From NCBI GenBank assembly GCA_034440575.1, contig JAOTOL010001458.1, positions 158,501 to 222,500 on the forward strand: DNA of 64,000 nucleotides, read 5' to 3'. Source of the stretch: Imbricaverruca yamaguchii. Its lineage: Eukaryota > Arthropoda > Thecostraca > Neoverrucidae. The notes beneath the pieces were generated by a model. That model ran no database searches. It had not been told where the DNA came from and saw only the letters and a list, made by a program, of their open reading frames with translations. A program made the translations under genes and the position numbers. Within the stretch, counting starts at the first letter, position 1. Each line of letters starts with the position of its first letter. Shown piece after piece: positions 31,955-42,872 of the stretch.

Positions 31955-32137
31955 TTGTTGTTTGTTTATTGTTTGGTTCATGACACACTTTATGCACATT
32001 CACGGCTAATGGCGCCGCCCACACTGTTTCGCCCGTGGGCCGCGGGATTGGGAAATGTCCTGAGTGGCGTTAGAGTCGAACCCGGGACCCTTGGTACCCA
32101 TAGCCCGACACCTTAATCACTCGGCCATCCCCGCCCC
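31955..32137 (-). mobile_element. tRNA-derived SINE S1, full-length copy
   Basis: On the minus strand the element starts GGGGCGGGGATGGCCGAGTG, a Ser/Leu-type tRNA head with A box (complement of 32111-32130) and B box GGTTCGACTC (complement of 32073-32082). It ends in an AAACAATAAACAAACAAC tail. A perfect 13-bp target duplication ATGAAGTATGATG flanks it (31942-31954 and 32138-32150), showing LINE-type retrotransposition. Confidence 0.92.
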
Positions 32138-32539
32138 ATGAAGTATGATGCCTCAATGGTTTGGAGGGGTTGGGGGGAGGACGATTGGTGGGGACGGACG
32201 GTGTTCCCGCCCGGCTGTCCCAACCGACCGTCCGGACTGTGTGTTGATTCCGCATGTGTCTGGGAGTGAGTGTGGAGCGGTGGAGCCTGTTTGCAAACAT
32301 CGCGATCGATCGCTCCGACTCGAACGCTTCGTCGGCCTGGGCGACTTCTCGACGGACCTGATTCTGGTGAGGGAGCCAGTCTGCCACCACCACATCCTTG
32401 TGCGGATAGACAGACAGACCGACAGACATGTGTTAAGGCCATCCACAACTTGCTCGTGGCTATTGTAGCCTCACGTCATGCACATAAAAAGAGAGGTCGG
32501 CAAATGTATTATACATTCAGTTAACGTCTACAACCAGTC

Positions 32540-34200
32540 ATAAAAGCAGACACATAAATAAGGCACTAAGTGCCTCCACAGTTAGTTATACAGCGCCCAT
32601 AAGTGCCTCCACAATCCGGGTTCCTACGCAAGTGACGTTTTAGGTGCGGCCCAAACAGAGGGATGGGTAGCCGAGTCAGATCGGGCGGCAAGGTATTGTA
32701 GAGTCTAGTCGCACGACTACAAAAACGTCGCTTGCCCATATTGGTTCGCGATCTGGCCACGTGCAGATTGCTTGCTGTCTTGCCTGGTGGTCCTGTCGCG
32801 CGTCTGTGATACCAGAGCAAATTCGCAGGCTAGTGAGTCTGGCTCACCCAGGCGGCGCACATTGTGCAACAAGGTCAGCGTGTGGTACTGAGCGAGGTCC
32901 CGTGCGTTCAGCCAGCCCAATTTCTCCAGTAGGTCCGATACATGATCACATTTTTTGGGGCCGAAAATTACTTTTGCTGCATAGTTAATAATGTTTTGGA
33001 TGCGAGACAGAGTCTTTTCCGTTCCATTGCCGTACACCGAAATACAATACCGGATCTGTAACAGTACCAAGGCATTGACTAAAGCGGAAATGACAGCGGG
33101 CGGAGGTAACTTCTCAGATGCGATAGACCACTCAAAGTACCGAAGCAGCGCCTAGTGATAGTGGAGACATGGGAATCCCAGCTGAGAGAGCGGTCAAAGA
33201 TTAATCCGAGATATTTTGTTTCCGAGATGGGAATTAGATAGTGATCGCGAGATTTTACAGTAATTTGGGGGGGAGTGGCGCAAATTTTGCTGACTCCCCA
33301 GTAGCATTAGTTGCGTTTTTCCGGCATTCACTTTGAGGCCGTTTGCACGAAACCAAGAGTCAAGAGAGGCCAAAACATATTCAATCCACGTGACGATATT
33401 TCTAAATTCCTATTGTTTTACCACTAACCAAAATTTGGGTGTCGTCCGCATATTGGACTACCACTGCACCTTCAATGAACAGACTGAGGTCGTTGACGAA
33501 GATGCAGTAGAGGAACGGGCCGAGAGCAGATCCCTGAAAGACACGAATGCCGTTGGGAAGCGGAGTAGACTTTTTGAGATTGCCCAGATTGTCAGTGAGG
33601 CTGACACTCTGGGTATGATCGCAAAGGCATGCAGAGAACCAAGAAGTGTCGATACCGTGGATGCTTAATTTAGTCAAGAGCATTGAGTGATCAATCACAT
33701 CAAAGTGTTTGCTCAAGTCCAGCAAGCAAAGAAGGGATAACTCCCCTCGATCATTGGCGGGTAGGATATGATCGGACATGGAATTCAGCGCGGTTTCTGT
33801 CGAGTGACGTGGACGGAAACCGTGCTGGGTTGAGGACAGGAGGTGGTTTTTGGACATGTAATTGTAGAGCTGTTGGTGAATGGCACACTCAACAATTTTG
33901 GCAATGACAGGAACTATGGAAATAGGACGGTAATTAGAAGGGCTGGTAGGATCGCCAGACTTAAAAATAGGATGAACGAGGGAGTGCTTCCAGGATCGAG
34001 GAACATCAGAGAAGGAAATGCTGGAGTTGACCAAATGCAGGAGCACCATCCCGATCGTGTCAAAAGACAGGCGCACCACGTGTATTCTGACGGCTACCAC
34101 CTTCTTCTGCTTCATCACCATGTTGTCATCCAATCGTGACCTTCTGCGCTTGCTCGTTCTCCTCGCGGTTCTGCATGCTCTGGTGGTCATTCTCATGCCC
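32540..34200 (-). pseudogene. CR1/L2-like LINE, 5'-truncated reverse transcriptase
   Basis: The minus frame 34196-33402 covers RT fingers and palm: SWKHSLVHPIFKSGDPTSPS, NYRPISIVPVIAKI, QHGFRPRHSTETAL, LLDLSKHFDVIDHSML (motif A), FQGSALGPFLYCIFVNDL and VVQYADDTQIL with intact YADD. The thumb and C-terminal part follow in other phases, 33070-32566 (INYAAKVIFGPKKCDH, LGWLNARDLAQYHTL, RATRLYNTLPPDL and a final LKRHLRRN). The endonuclease is missing. Resemblance is to CR1/L2 elements by eye. Frameshifts between 33400 and 33070 and near 32720 inactivate it. Confidence 0.85.
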
Positions 34201-34647
34201 GTGAGTCATCCGCTGCAGTCGGTCGGCCGTCAGCGCAGGAGCTGTGGCGGTCCGGATGACCTTGAGGTCGGCCGTGGCCGGTCACCAGCTGACCAGGTGA
34301 TGGCCTCGGGCGGGGCCATCCGTGGCGTCCACCCAGCTGATCCGGGCGCCCGCACACGCCGAACCAGGCGTGGCAGCCGCGCGCCCGAAGCCCGGCGCCG
34401 CGGGAGCAGAGGGGTGCATCGGTTGGATTGTCGTGCCACGGGCTGTTCTCCTGATTGGCTTCATAAACATCCAGTGTCTGAATCGGAAATTGCTCGAGTT
34501 GTCTCTCGAGCTCAGCCAACTCAAGTAGGATATCATGGCACTTAACGATATCTGACTAAAGCCTGCCACACCAAGCCGTCTGCTGGTCCTGCCGGGCTAT
34601 CAACTCTACCGAGCGGACCGGCAGGACTTTTGTGGCTTCCGTTGTAT
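34201..34647. other. GC-rich stretch, possibly LINE 5' part
   Basis: A minus frame (34519-34193) encodes LAELERQLEQFPIQTLDV-like sequence that could be part of the LINE upstream region, but no endonuclease or ORF1 motif is visible. Confidence 0.25.
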
Positions 34648-34659
34648 GGTGTGGCCGTC

Positions 34660-34709
34660 TGTTTATTGGTTGGTTCACGACACACTTTATGCACATTCAC
34701 GGCTAATGG
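34660..34709 (-). mobile_element. SINE S1 3'-tail fragment with its own target duplication
   Basis: Only the last 50 bases of the S1 SINE are present, yet they are flanked by a perfect 12-bp duplication GGTGTGGCCGTC (34648-34659 and 34710-34721). The copy was therefore inserted in truncated form rather than degraded later. Confidence 0.85.
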
Positions 34710-34721
34710 GGTGTGGCCGTC

Positions 34722-36450
34722 AGTTACGGCATAAGCGTGACACCACTCAAAGTAATGTACTACCACGACCCAACAGCAGGCTCGTGTCATTGTGGACCGT
34801 GGTGAAGGTGAAGCGAATTTACATGATCACCCTTCGTGTAAGGTGATCATTTGCGGCGACCTAAATTGCGGTCTTACAAAGCCTGATGGTGACTGAGAAA
34901 AGAAAGTCCAACAATTTGTGCCTGATTAGCCGCTGCATCAATTTGTAACCGCACATACTTATTCAACCGGTTGCCTTCTGAATGTTTCGAGAGCAAATTG
35001 TCGTCTTCTTGTCACGCACTGTAGTTCGCGATTTTGCCATTTTAGCTCGCAAAAAAATTGTTCGTGTTCATATTCATGTTCCGCGCTGCCGTCTTGCGTG
35101 TCGCACAGTGCAATTTCGTAGCTTGCGCCGGATTAACTAAGCTGCTTTATATCGTGACCTGGTTTGGTGAAGTGTTTTATTTACAGGCAGTCACTTTTAA
35201 GTGGAACGCTGTCCTGTGTCCTTTTTCACCGATTTGTGTCCCAGTTAGGTCTTTTCGTATTCGAAACACTAGCGCCCCAGTGTTGTCTAACAGAACCAGA
35301 GATATCATGGCTCGCCGCCGGTAGGCGCTGCGTTACTCTGGTCACGGCTCTGCTGTTTACGGCGAGCTCAGCAGACAGGTACGCTCTGCCATTCGATGCG
35401 ACACGCTAGACGACATGCAGAGTCGTATCCAGGAGAGCGGACGAGGAGGCATACGGCACTGCGTTACGTCCACCTTAGGCGATGCAAAGTGCCATCGTAA
35501 GGCTCCTGACGCTACGCCTAATCAGCTAAACGATTATTTTGCTGGTGCAAGATCGTGCATTGCTGGCGAGGCTGCTGGCCAGGAAGCCTCCCCGAGTCTG
35601 GCCTGTCGTTTGCAGTGAGTGGGTGCCTATGCATTCTGTCTCGTGCCACTGCCCCTCTCCGAGCTGTATGCTATCGTGTTCAGCTGCTATCGTGTTCAGC
35701 ATGAACAGCTCATCCAATGCGGGGCGGACGGCATCAGCGTGGGTGTGACACGGCTGAGTTTTGACGTCACTAGCAGTGTGCTCATACTCAATAAAGCGAA
35801 CCTGCCGCAGTAAATGTTCTGAAGGGTGTTTTCGTTATTATTTCGATGAACGTGAATCATACACGCAAATACGCTGCCATATATCAAGACCGGGCGTTGC
35901 CGTTGCGTGATTGTGCCCACTTTGACACAGCAATGAAGGCTGTTTTGCTGAAAGCCGTGTACCTTTATGACCAGCAGGCTCCAAAGCATGCCGGGCGGGA
36001 TACATGTCAAGCGTTCAGTAGCCTTTTAAGAACGGCATTTCTGCCGCTATTTTCGCACATGATGACCATGAAGCCGAGCCATTGCCCCCGCCCCCTCCCC
36101 CGTCTTGAACCTCAGGTCAGCCATGGTTCTCCCTCTCTCCACATTGGGAAATTATTATTGGAGCGGCAGCTACCACAATTCTTCGCCTGGTTAATACATA
36201 CGAAATCGACTGTCCTCCAGGGCCGAGGATGTCTTGTACTGCCGTACCCATCTGCGGCCATAAGCTATTTCATGTGAACTTAGTGCAAACGAAAATCTCA
36301 GCTTCCTGACAATGCGCAACCTGAAAACGCACGTTCAGAAATTATAATCGCAAGCATCAAGGATGTCATGACGTCATAGTCACAGCCTTCTAAAAATATT
36401 GTCTTCGAAATATTCCTGGGAATGCCTGATGCACTGGGGTCATATTCTTA
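34722..36450. other. Non-coding stretch
   Basis: No domain was recognised in the open frames here (for example 35846-36277). A CAATAAAG at about 35789 could be a polyadenylation signal but has no gene to serve. Confidence 0.45.
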
Positions 36451-36560
36451 AGTAGAGATCGTTGTATCGATTCGGGGGCATGGAAACGTCAATAAAATCT
36501 CGGAACTTGCATCACGGCTCGGTGTCTTGATATGACACGACAATTTTAGCACAAAGTTGC
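36451..36560. repeat. 110-bp direct repeat, left copy
   Basis: AGTAGAGATCGTTGTATCGA to ACAAAGTTGC is repeated at 36999-37108 with two mismatches. Confidence 0.9.
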
Positions 36561-36602
36561 ATGAACGGGATGTGCCGAAATGATCGGGCCTGTTTATGAT
36601 AG

Positions 36603-36775
36603 AATTTGAATCATAAGTCAGGCATAAAGTGAAGCTGATGGGCTGATTGATTACGTGCAGCAGAGTATCGACCCGAGTTGCTCATTCAGCGTCCATTACT
36701 GAGGAATATTATGGATGTATCTAGTGATAGATTGCTGATCCGCTTCAATCTCCTGGAGTCCTATTGGCACCCTCT
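36603..36775. repeat. Interspersed repeat R (also at 58484-58660)
   Basis: The segment is homologous in inverted orientation to 58484-58660: both include ACTCCAGGAG next to GAAGCGGAT (as read on one strand), ATTCCTCAGTAATG and GCTGAATGAGCAACTC-like words. Both copies end against a simple-sequence tract. Confidence 0.75.
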
Positions 36776-36955
36776 CTCGTCTCTGTCCCTGTCTCTGTCT
36801 CTGTCTCTGTCTCTGTCTCTGTCTCTGTCTCTGTCTCTGTCTCTGTCTCTGTCTCTGTCTCTGTCTCTGTCTCTGTCTCTGTCTCTGTCTCTGTCCCTGT
36901 CCCTGTCTCTGTCTCTGTCTCTGTCTCTGTCTCTGTCTCTGTCTCTGTCTCTGTA
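36776..36955. repeat. (CTGTCT)n microsatellite
   Basis: About 30 copies of CTGTCT with two CCTGTC variants. The six open frames across it (Ser-Leu, Val-Ser, Asp-Arg and Glu-Thr repeats) are artefacts. Confidence 0.97.
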
Positions 36956-36998
36956 TCTTTTTCTATGAGACATATTAGTATTTTCGTGCTAAAGCTAA

Positions 36999-37108
36999 AG
37001 TAGAGATCGTTGTATCGATTCGGGGGCATGGAAACGTCAATAAAATATCGGAACTTGCACCACGGCTCGGTGTCTTGATATGACACGACAATTTTAGCAC
37101 AAAGTTGC
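36999..37108. repeat. 110-bp direct repeat, right copy
   Basis: Matches 36451-36560 with two mismatches. The pair flanks repeat R plus the microsatellite. Confidence 0.9.
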
Positions 37109-38469
37109 TTTTGCTTCATTGCTTCATTGCTTCATGTCGTCACAATCCTCCCATCTCCTTTCTCCTTTGCAACTAAGCTCGCTCCAGCCTTTCCAGTTCA
37201 TTCTGTGTTGCCGAAGTCCGAAATTCGCGGCGACCAATTGTTGCTTGTCGACAGACGTCCACTGGCAGCCCGCTCACTGAATGTCCAATTGTGTTTTGCC
37301 GACTGAGACATGCAAGGCGCAAACAGCGCAGACACGTGTTTCTCATTTGATGGCTGCGTAGGGGTGTCCGGACCATGCCGGGCTGGGGGGGGGTCGGAGT
37401 GGACTCGTAAGTGGTGGCACGGAATAGATGGCCGTTTACCTGACATACTCGTACTTCAGAGATGCCTGAGTTGCCCCGATGCCCAGTTTACAGTTACCAC
37501 TTAGGAACACTGTCCAAGGATTACAATCAGGCGCTGCATGACCGATGCAGTCGATGCGCCCATAAACTCCAATAACCAACCAACCAGGGATAACAATCAG
37601 GGGAGTTTCGTCATTGCGCCCTTTCGTCGTGCTACCCCCACTACCACCACCCACCTCCACCTCAGCCCACCCCCACCCCCACCACCGCACCTTCCCCTTG
37701 AGGACGGGTGGGTCAAAGGCCACTTCGCCCGAGGACATATCGACCATGGGAGGACAGCAGTCATGCTGTCTCCCGCCATATCTGTGGATGCCCTCGAGTT
37801 CCTGTCGCAGCCATCCCCCATCTGCCGTAAATGCACTCGGGCGAAGTGGGACGGTGCCAGTATCCGATTAATTGATCGAGACCAAGAGTTAGCCCAATAT
37901 TGAGATCGAGACAGTGACAGAGGCAGACAGGTGTGTAGACTGAGCTCGAGATCGGGCTCGAGACCGGGGTCACGTGATCGGAATCGAGGTCGAAATCGAG
38001 ACGGTGACACCAATTGACTCCAACTCCCGTCACTGCCACCGCCATCCACACTGCAATTCACTCCTACGCTAAAACACAAAAGACAATATTTGCACGTGCT
38101 CTCTGGGGCGACTCTATTTGCATGCCAACGTGGGTAATGGACGCTACGCTATGGGTAATGGACGACCGTCCCACCCGCGCGGGAAGCCGCCGTCGCGAGA
38201 ATTACCATGTACCATGCTGCATGTCCCGTCTCATAGTCGCCGTCATCGTCAGGCAATAGTCAATTTTGTCCATTGTCCACTATTGTCAACAACTGCATTC
38301 ACTTTCTGATATAAAGGTGGATGTGTCCCAGGGGTAATTCTAGGTGATCGACATCCAGAAAAGGGCCATGTTTATAACAACAGTCCTGAATCTCTGGGAA
38401 GAAAGATCACTCATGGAATCCTACACCACACGTTCAGCCTGACTCTCCGAAACGAAAAACCACTCATGC
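37109..38469. other. Non-coding stretch with a small SINE fragment
   Basis: Contains the fragment at 37532-37587 (listed separately), a C-rich tract about 37630-37700 and irregular CGAGATCG words about 37880-38005. No gene was recognised. Confidence 0.4.
37532..37587 (+). mobile_element. SINE tail fragment with target duplication
   Basis: 56 bases ending CCAATAACCAACCAACCA are flanked by a 14-bp duplication GGATTACAATCAGG / GGATAACAATCAGG (37518-37531 and 37588-37601, one mismatch). The tail is of the same CCAACCAAC kind as the other SINEs here. Confidence 0.6.
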
Positions 38470-38539
38470 TTTCAGTGTTCTGATACTTCACGTTTGATGA
38501 AGGGTTCTCCATCAAACGTGAAGTATCAGAACACTGAAA
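38470..38539. repeat. Perfect 30-bp inverted repeat (hairpin)
   Basis: TTTCAGTGTTCTGATACTTC through GATG (38470-38499) is exactly complementary to 38510-38539, separated by the 10-base loop AAGGGTTCTC. Perfect pairing over 30 bp is not expected by chance. It could be a snapback duplication, a foldback element or a small-RNA precursor. Confidence 0.9.
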
Positions 38540-39213
38540 ACAAACAGCGTCATAAAAAATATGCTGCGTAGAGTTCAGTCTTCCCATTGTGATAGTTCGG
38601 ATATTCTTTTCCTCCCATGTCTGTCACCCACATTTGGAGCAGAAGCCTTGATTTTTCACCCGCTTCTGGTAGCCCAGGAGTGGATAAGGTCATTTGGACA
38701 TACAGACCTATATATAACCACTTCCTTCGTCTACCTAACCATGAGGCATAACGAGGAACCGTGCGACGAAAAAAGCGCAATTTCAATGTCGATGCCTTTA
38801 CTTATATGTTCCAAGCCAATCCCAATTCATTTTACATGAACATCTCTCGCGCCATATGATATGCTAACTGCGTTAGTTATTATGTATTATACGTGTTATA
38901 TAACGCGCCATCTTACTATTTATTAGATTTGAAACCAACGTCTTAAGTAGATTCCAAAACCAAACTAGGGGCAAACTTCCGAATTTCAGTAGGCAGCCGT
39001 CCCACTTGCATTATTCACTGGTGATAAGTTTCCAGCCACGGCCAGTAGGTGGCCATGCTATGAGGGTGCGGTGTGTGGAGGGAGGGAGCGGGGGTGCTGG
39101 TGCGAGGCTCCACCTACCGCGCCGATGTCGTGTTGTCATGGTTCCTGTTCGAACAGCGTCGCGGGTATAACCTGAGGCCGTTCACTTGCATGACGGAACC
39201 GAAGCTGGGTAGT
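38540..39213. other. Non-coding stretch
   Basis: I see no gene or repeat here. Confidence 0.45.
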
Positions 39214-39482
39214 CAATCGGCTCCTCCACGACAGTCCGTCTGGCGCGTAAGTACATGGTGCACGTCCGGTCAGCGACAGTCATATAGCTACCACGAACCT
39301 CACAATCGGCTCCTCCACGACAGTCCGTTTGGCGCGTAAGTACATGGTGCACGTCCGGTCAGCGACAGTCATACAGCCACCACGAACCTCACAATCGGCT
39401 CCTCCACGACAGTCCGTTTGGCGCGTAAGTACATGGTGCACGTCCGGTCAGCGACAGTCATATAGCCACCACGAACCTCACA
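39214..39482. repeat. 89-bp tandem repeat
   Basis: Three nearly identical copies begin CAATCGGCTCCTCCACGACA at 39214, 39303 and 39392. Confidence 0.93.
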
Positions 39483-39899
39483 TACGGGATGTCGAAATGG
39501 TGTACATCTATCGGGTATGCTTGCGTCCACATTGAGGAAACCGCACCGGGTCATAGCCGATAAGTATAGCACATGGGCGGATACTCGACACGGAGTTCAT
39601 GGATGCATGCTTCCCAAGGTTTAATTGCAGGCAATTTCAATCACGATGGATTTTTTTTGTCCTATATGGGAGTGTGCTGAAATGATTTGGACACGTTCAA
39701 GGAACCGCGCGGCATTTTGCAACAAAACATATTAATTGCAAAAGTAAGCATTCAGGTACAGGGAGCTGCGACACGGCGTATACAAAGATGATAAAATAAT
39801 AAAACCACTTTGGTCCGTTTTGTCTGAGCATTGGACAAGGCATTGGCAGGACACCAAGTACGCACGTTTGTATGGCCTTAAAGCTTATCACATGCAATA
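39483..39899. other. Non-coding stretch
   Basis: No feature was recognised. Confidence 0.4.
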
Positions 39900-41020
39900 G
39901 AGGTGGTGGGACGAAATCCGCCCATTCATCCGGTTTTTTCGTAAGTAACTTTGTATTTTACTGGTCGATATACGCCATTTCTGTTTGCCTGTCTTAATAT
40001 GTCAAACGCGTCGATTAAAATAAGGAAAACGAATATCGGATCAACTTTTTTCGTGTTGAGGCAGTCAGTCAAACATTTCGCAGCGCCGGACCACAAAAAC
40101 CGGCGCTGATGCGCTTCCAGTATATCGGCAAAAGTGAAGTGTTCTTGGCAATACTAGCGACTTGTTTGATGGAAATTGTTATGCCTTATGATTTCAAAAT
40201 CATATTCGGTCACCGAGGTCAGTTAGGTCAGATTCATGCCAGTTCAATGGAACCAAACTTTGTCAACTGGAAAACTGTTACAGACCCAAATGACCGTCAT
40301 GCGATTAATGCAATTTGACATATTATTATTATCATAATTACCATTTTTTTATTTAAATACATTTAATCAGAGTTGTTGCTGGGGCGGCTTAAGGAACCAG
40401 GGTACTATTGCTAAGCAAAGTTTGTCGCGTGAACCCTGGCTCCATCACCCGATCCATGAATTCCAGTTCAACGGCAGAATTTAGACCGAAAGTTTAACGT
40501 GCCGGCAATTCACCGACACGGCCGCCCGGTGGCTCCACCGCCCCGCCCTTATCCAGCCAGCTGCCAACTGACACTCACGGCCGAGGGCTAATTGCGAGCG
40601 CGCGAAGCGACTCGAGCCCTGTGAGGACAGGGGAGACCAGTGCAGGCCAGCGCTCTAACCAACTGAGCTACCAGTGCGGCAAAACATTCACTACACATCA
40701 TGGAAAGTACATTGTTGTCATTGTGAACTTTAGCGTTTCCACATTGCATTTGTCTACTTCGGGCCTTTCTTCGTGGAGCCGACTGTACCAGGCCGCCCAC
40801 CTGCCCAATGGGGCAGGCTCCAGTAGCCGGAACAAGTAACTGACATGAAAATGCTGATACATAGGTAACCTGAGGTCCAATTCCGCATCTATCATCGGTA
40901 CTGCGTCATTAGTCATGTCCAAAACATTACTAAAGCTCATTTTCGAGCACTTAAACATAATCGCAACGACCCGTAACAATGCCAAGCCATGCAAAGCAAA
41001 ACTGGCAAAATGTAACGTAT

Positions 41021-41025
<5 letters not shown>
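39900..41025 (+). mobile_element. Family Q MITE copy 3, interrupted by a SINE and cut by a LINE
   Basis: Homologous to 49860-50865 from GGGACGAAATCCGCCCA onward. It is interrupted at 40322-40680 by a SINE and ends at the LINE 3' tail near 41026, so its right end is missing. Confidence 0.75.
40322..40680 (-). mobile_element. tRNA-derived SINE S2
   Basis: On the minus strand it starts GCCGCACTGGTAGCTCAGTT. A box TAGCTCAGTTGG (complement of 40659-40670) is a perfect consensus; B box GGGCTCGAGTCGC (complement of 40607-40619) is close to consensus. It ends in a TAATAATAATA tail at 40322-40335. It lies inside family Q copy 3, so it is younger than that MITE. Confidence 0.82.
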
Positions 41026-41060
<35 letters not shown>

Positions 41061-41440
41061 TGTGTGTGTCCAGCCTGCCACCGCGTGGTGATGTCGGCTG
41101 TTTCCGGGTGGGCGTTTGTGCTGTTAGTGTGATTTGTGTTTTTTTTTGTGTGGGGGTGAACAGGTATGAGTAACGTGGTGGGAATAGAGGAAACGAAGAA
41201 GAGTAAAGCTGGCTTGTAGAGGTGAGTCTCGATAGAGTTGAGACGTCTTGAAGTTTGGAGCGTAGAGGAAGTTGAGTCGACTTGCAGGCAGATGAGATGG
41301 TGGTGGTCGAGGCTGAGTTGGTGCGGAAGAGAAGATTTGCCAGTCCGGGCGGTGCCATGGGGTGGGGGGTGTAGTTGGGGGGCTGGGGTCGGGTCACCGC
41401 CAGTGTTTTATATACATTGCAAGAACGTTAGTTGTTAGTT

Positions 41441-41893
41441 TCACGAGGGGTTAGTTTTTTTCGGTTTTGTTGATTTTCTGTTTTTATTTTTAACATATCT
41501 TTTGATATATATTTTCCCTTTTTTCTCCCATAATTCATTGCTTAGGCGTGTGATAGGGAGAAAGCGGAAGAGGTGTTCGTGTATTGTTGGATGGTCGTCG
41601 TTAAGAAGCGTCGTGATGTTTAGTGGGATATTGTTCATGTTGCAGTAGTTTGTGATAGGTTGTCTTTCGGTCTTGTATTTGGTACAGTAGATGAGTATGT
41701 GTTTAATTGTGAGTGTTCGTTGACATGTTATGCATTGTGGTCGTGGGCGTTGTTGTAAGAGGGCGTGAGTGCAATGTGCCTGATGCGTAATCGTGTTAGT
41801 GTGCGTTCTTTTTGTCTGGTATTTTGGTTGATGGTGTGTTAGAGTTCGTCTTTTGGGTGTATTTCGAGTAGTTGCGCAATGGTTGTGTCCCAT
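41441..41893 (-). pseudogene. LINE copy 1 C-terminal cysteine finger region
   Basis: About 150 codons include CITCQRTLTIKHILIYC, a C-x2-C...H-x4-C finger after RNase H as in I/Jockey-group ORF2 proteins, followed by a conserved HEHLFRFL segment and a basic Lys-rich end. A second copy of this region lies at about 45660-46000 in frames that are no longer continuous. Confidence 0.75.
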
Positions 41894-41919
41894 GTTTGTT
41901 CAATGTCTTTGTTGATTGC

Positions 41920-42370
41920 CTAGTGTATTGTGGGGTAGTAGTCGGATTGTGAGAGTGGGCATGGTGTGATTTGTTCTAGTGTTGTGGCTCCGTTGGCTTC
42001 GGTGTCTGCGTGTTCGTTGCCTGGAATGTTTGTTTGGCTTGGGATCCATAGGAATTGGTGTTGTCTGGCGTTGAGTTGTTTGTGAATGTAGAGCATTTTG
42101 GGGATGGGTGGGTGTTTGTTTTTGGTGAAGGGTGTGATGCTTTCTGATACTGATTTTGCGTCGGTGGCTATGATGTTGTGTTCGGTTTGGGTGTTGTAAA
42201 TGGTGGAGTATGCCGAGAAAATTGCGAAGAGTACTGCTGTGTAGGTGGATGCTGTGTCATGCAGACGGGCACGAAGTATGACCCGCGGCGGTGCTGCGTT
42301 GGAGTACAGCACCGCCGCTGTGCCCGTCTGCTGTGTGTGTGATTTTGGGCCGTCCGTGTAGATGATGTTG
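41920..42370 (-). pseudogene. LINE copy 1 RNase H domain
   Basis: IIYTDGPKSHTQQTG supplies the first Asp. The usual Glu of the second motif is replaced: LFAIFSAYS is preceded by Val where copy 2 has Lys. IIATDAKSV supplies the next Asp and GNEHADTEAN the end motif. The frame reads through to 41920. Confidence 0.75.
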
Positions 42371-42872
42371 TGATTTGGATATTGTGCTTTGAAGTGGAGG
42401 AATAGTTATTGCATTTCTGCGTCTGTGTAGGTGTGCTTTGGCTTATCTATGAGGAGGTGTGTTTTGGTTCATTGGTGTTTCCACCATGCAGTGGGTGGTG
42501 GGAGTGCTTTTGCTGTGGGGAATGTGATGTGTAGTCTATTTGCGTGTTGGTGAATGCGGCAGCCTATTGTAGTTTTGAGTCGTGTTGCGTTCATGAGTTG
42601 GTGTCTGCGTTTGGTGCGGAGTTTTAATGCCTGAGTGCATGGGTTTTGTATGATGGGTTGTGTTTTTAGTGATATCTTAATAGTGTTTCTGTGCGTCTGT
42701 GCTTCATTTCTGGTATGTGGTTATATATGTGAAGAGCGAAGGAAGGTGAAGTGATATAGGCTCCTGTGGCTATTTGCACACATTGGCGTTGAAGAGAATC
42801 TATAATTTTGAGGTTTGATTTAGTTGCATTTTCGAAGAGTGGGGATCCGTATTCAAAAATTGGCTGAATGAT

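Noticed and set aside
31955..32137. A functional tRNA-Ser or tRNA-Leu gene
   Set aside because: The head is tRNA-like but target duplications, a SINE body and an AAAC tail show retroposition.
36678..37119. Ser-Leu, Val-Ser, Asp-Arg and Glu-Thr repeat ORFs
   Set aside because: All six frames of (CTGTCT)n are stop-free; an RD-repeat protein is not supported.
40600..40680. A tRNA gene on the minus strand
   Set aside because: A and B boxes are good but the acceptor stem does not close and a SINE body and tail follow, so it is a tRNA-derived SINE.
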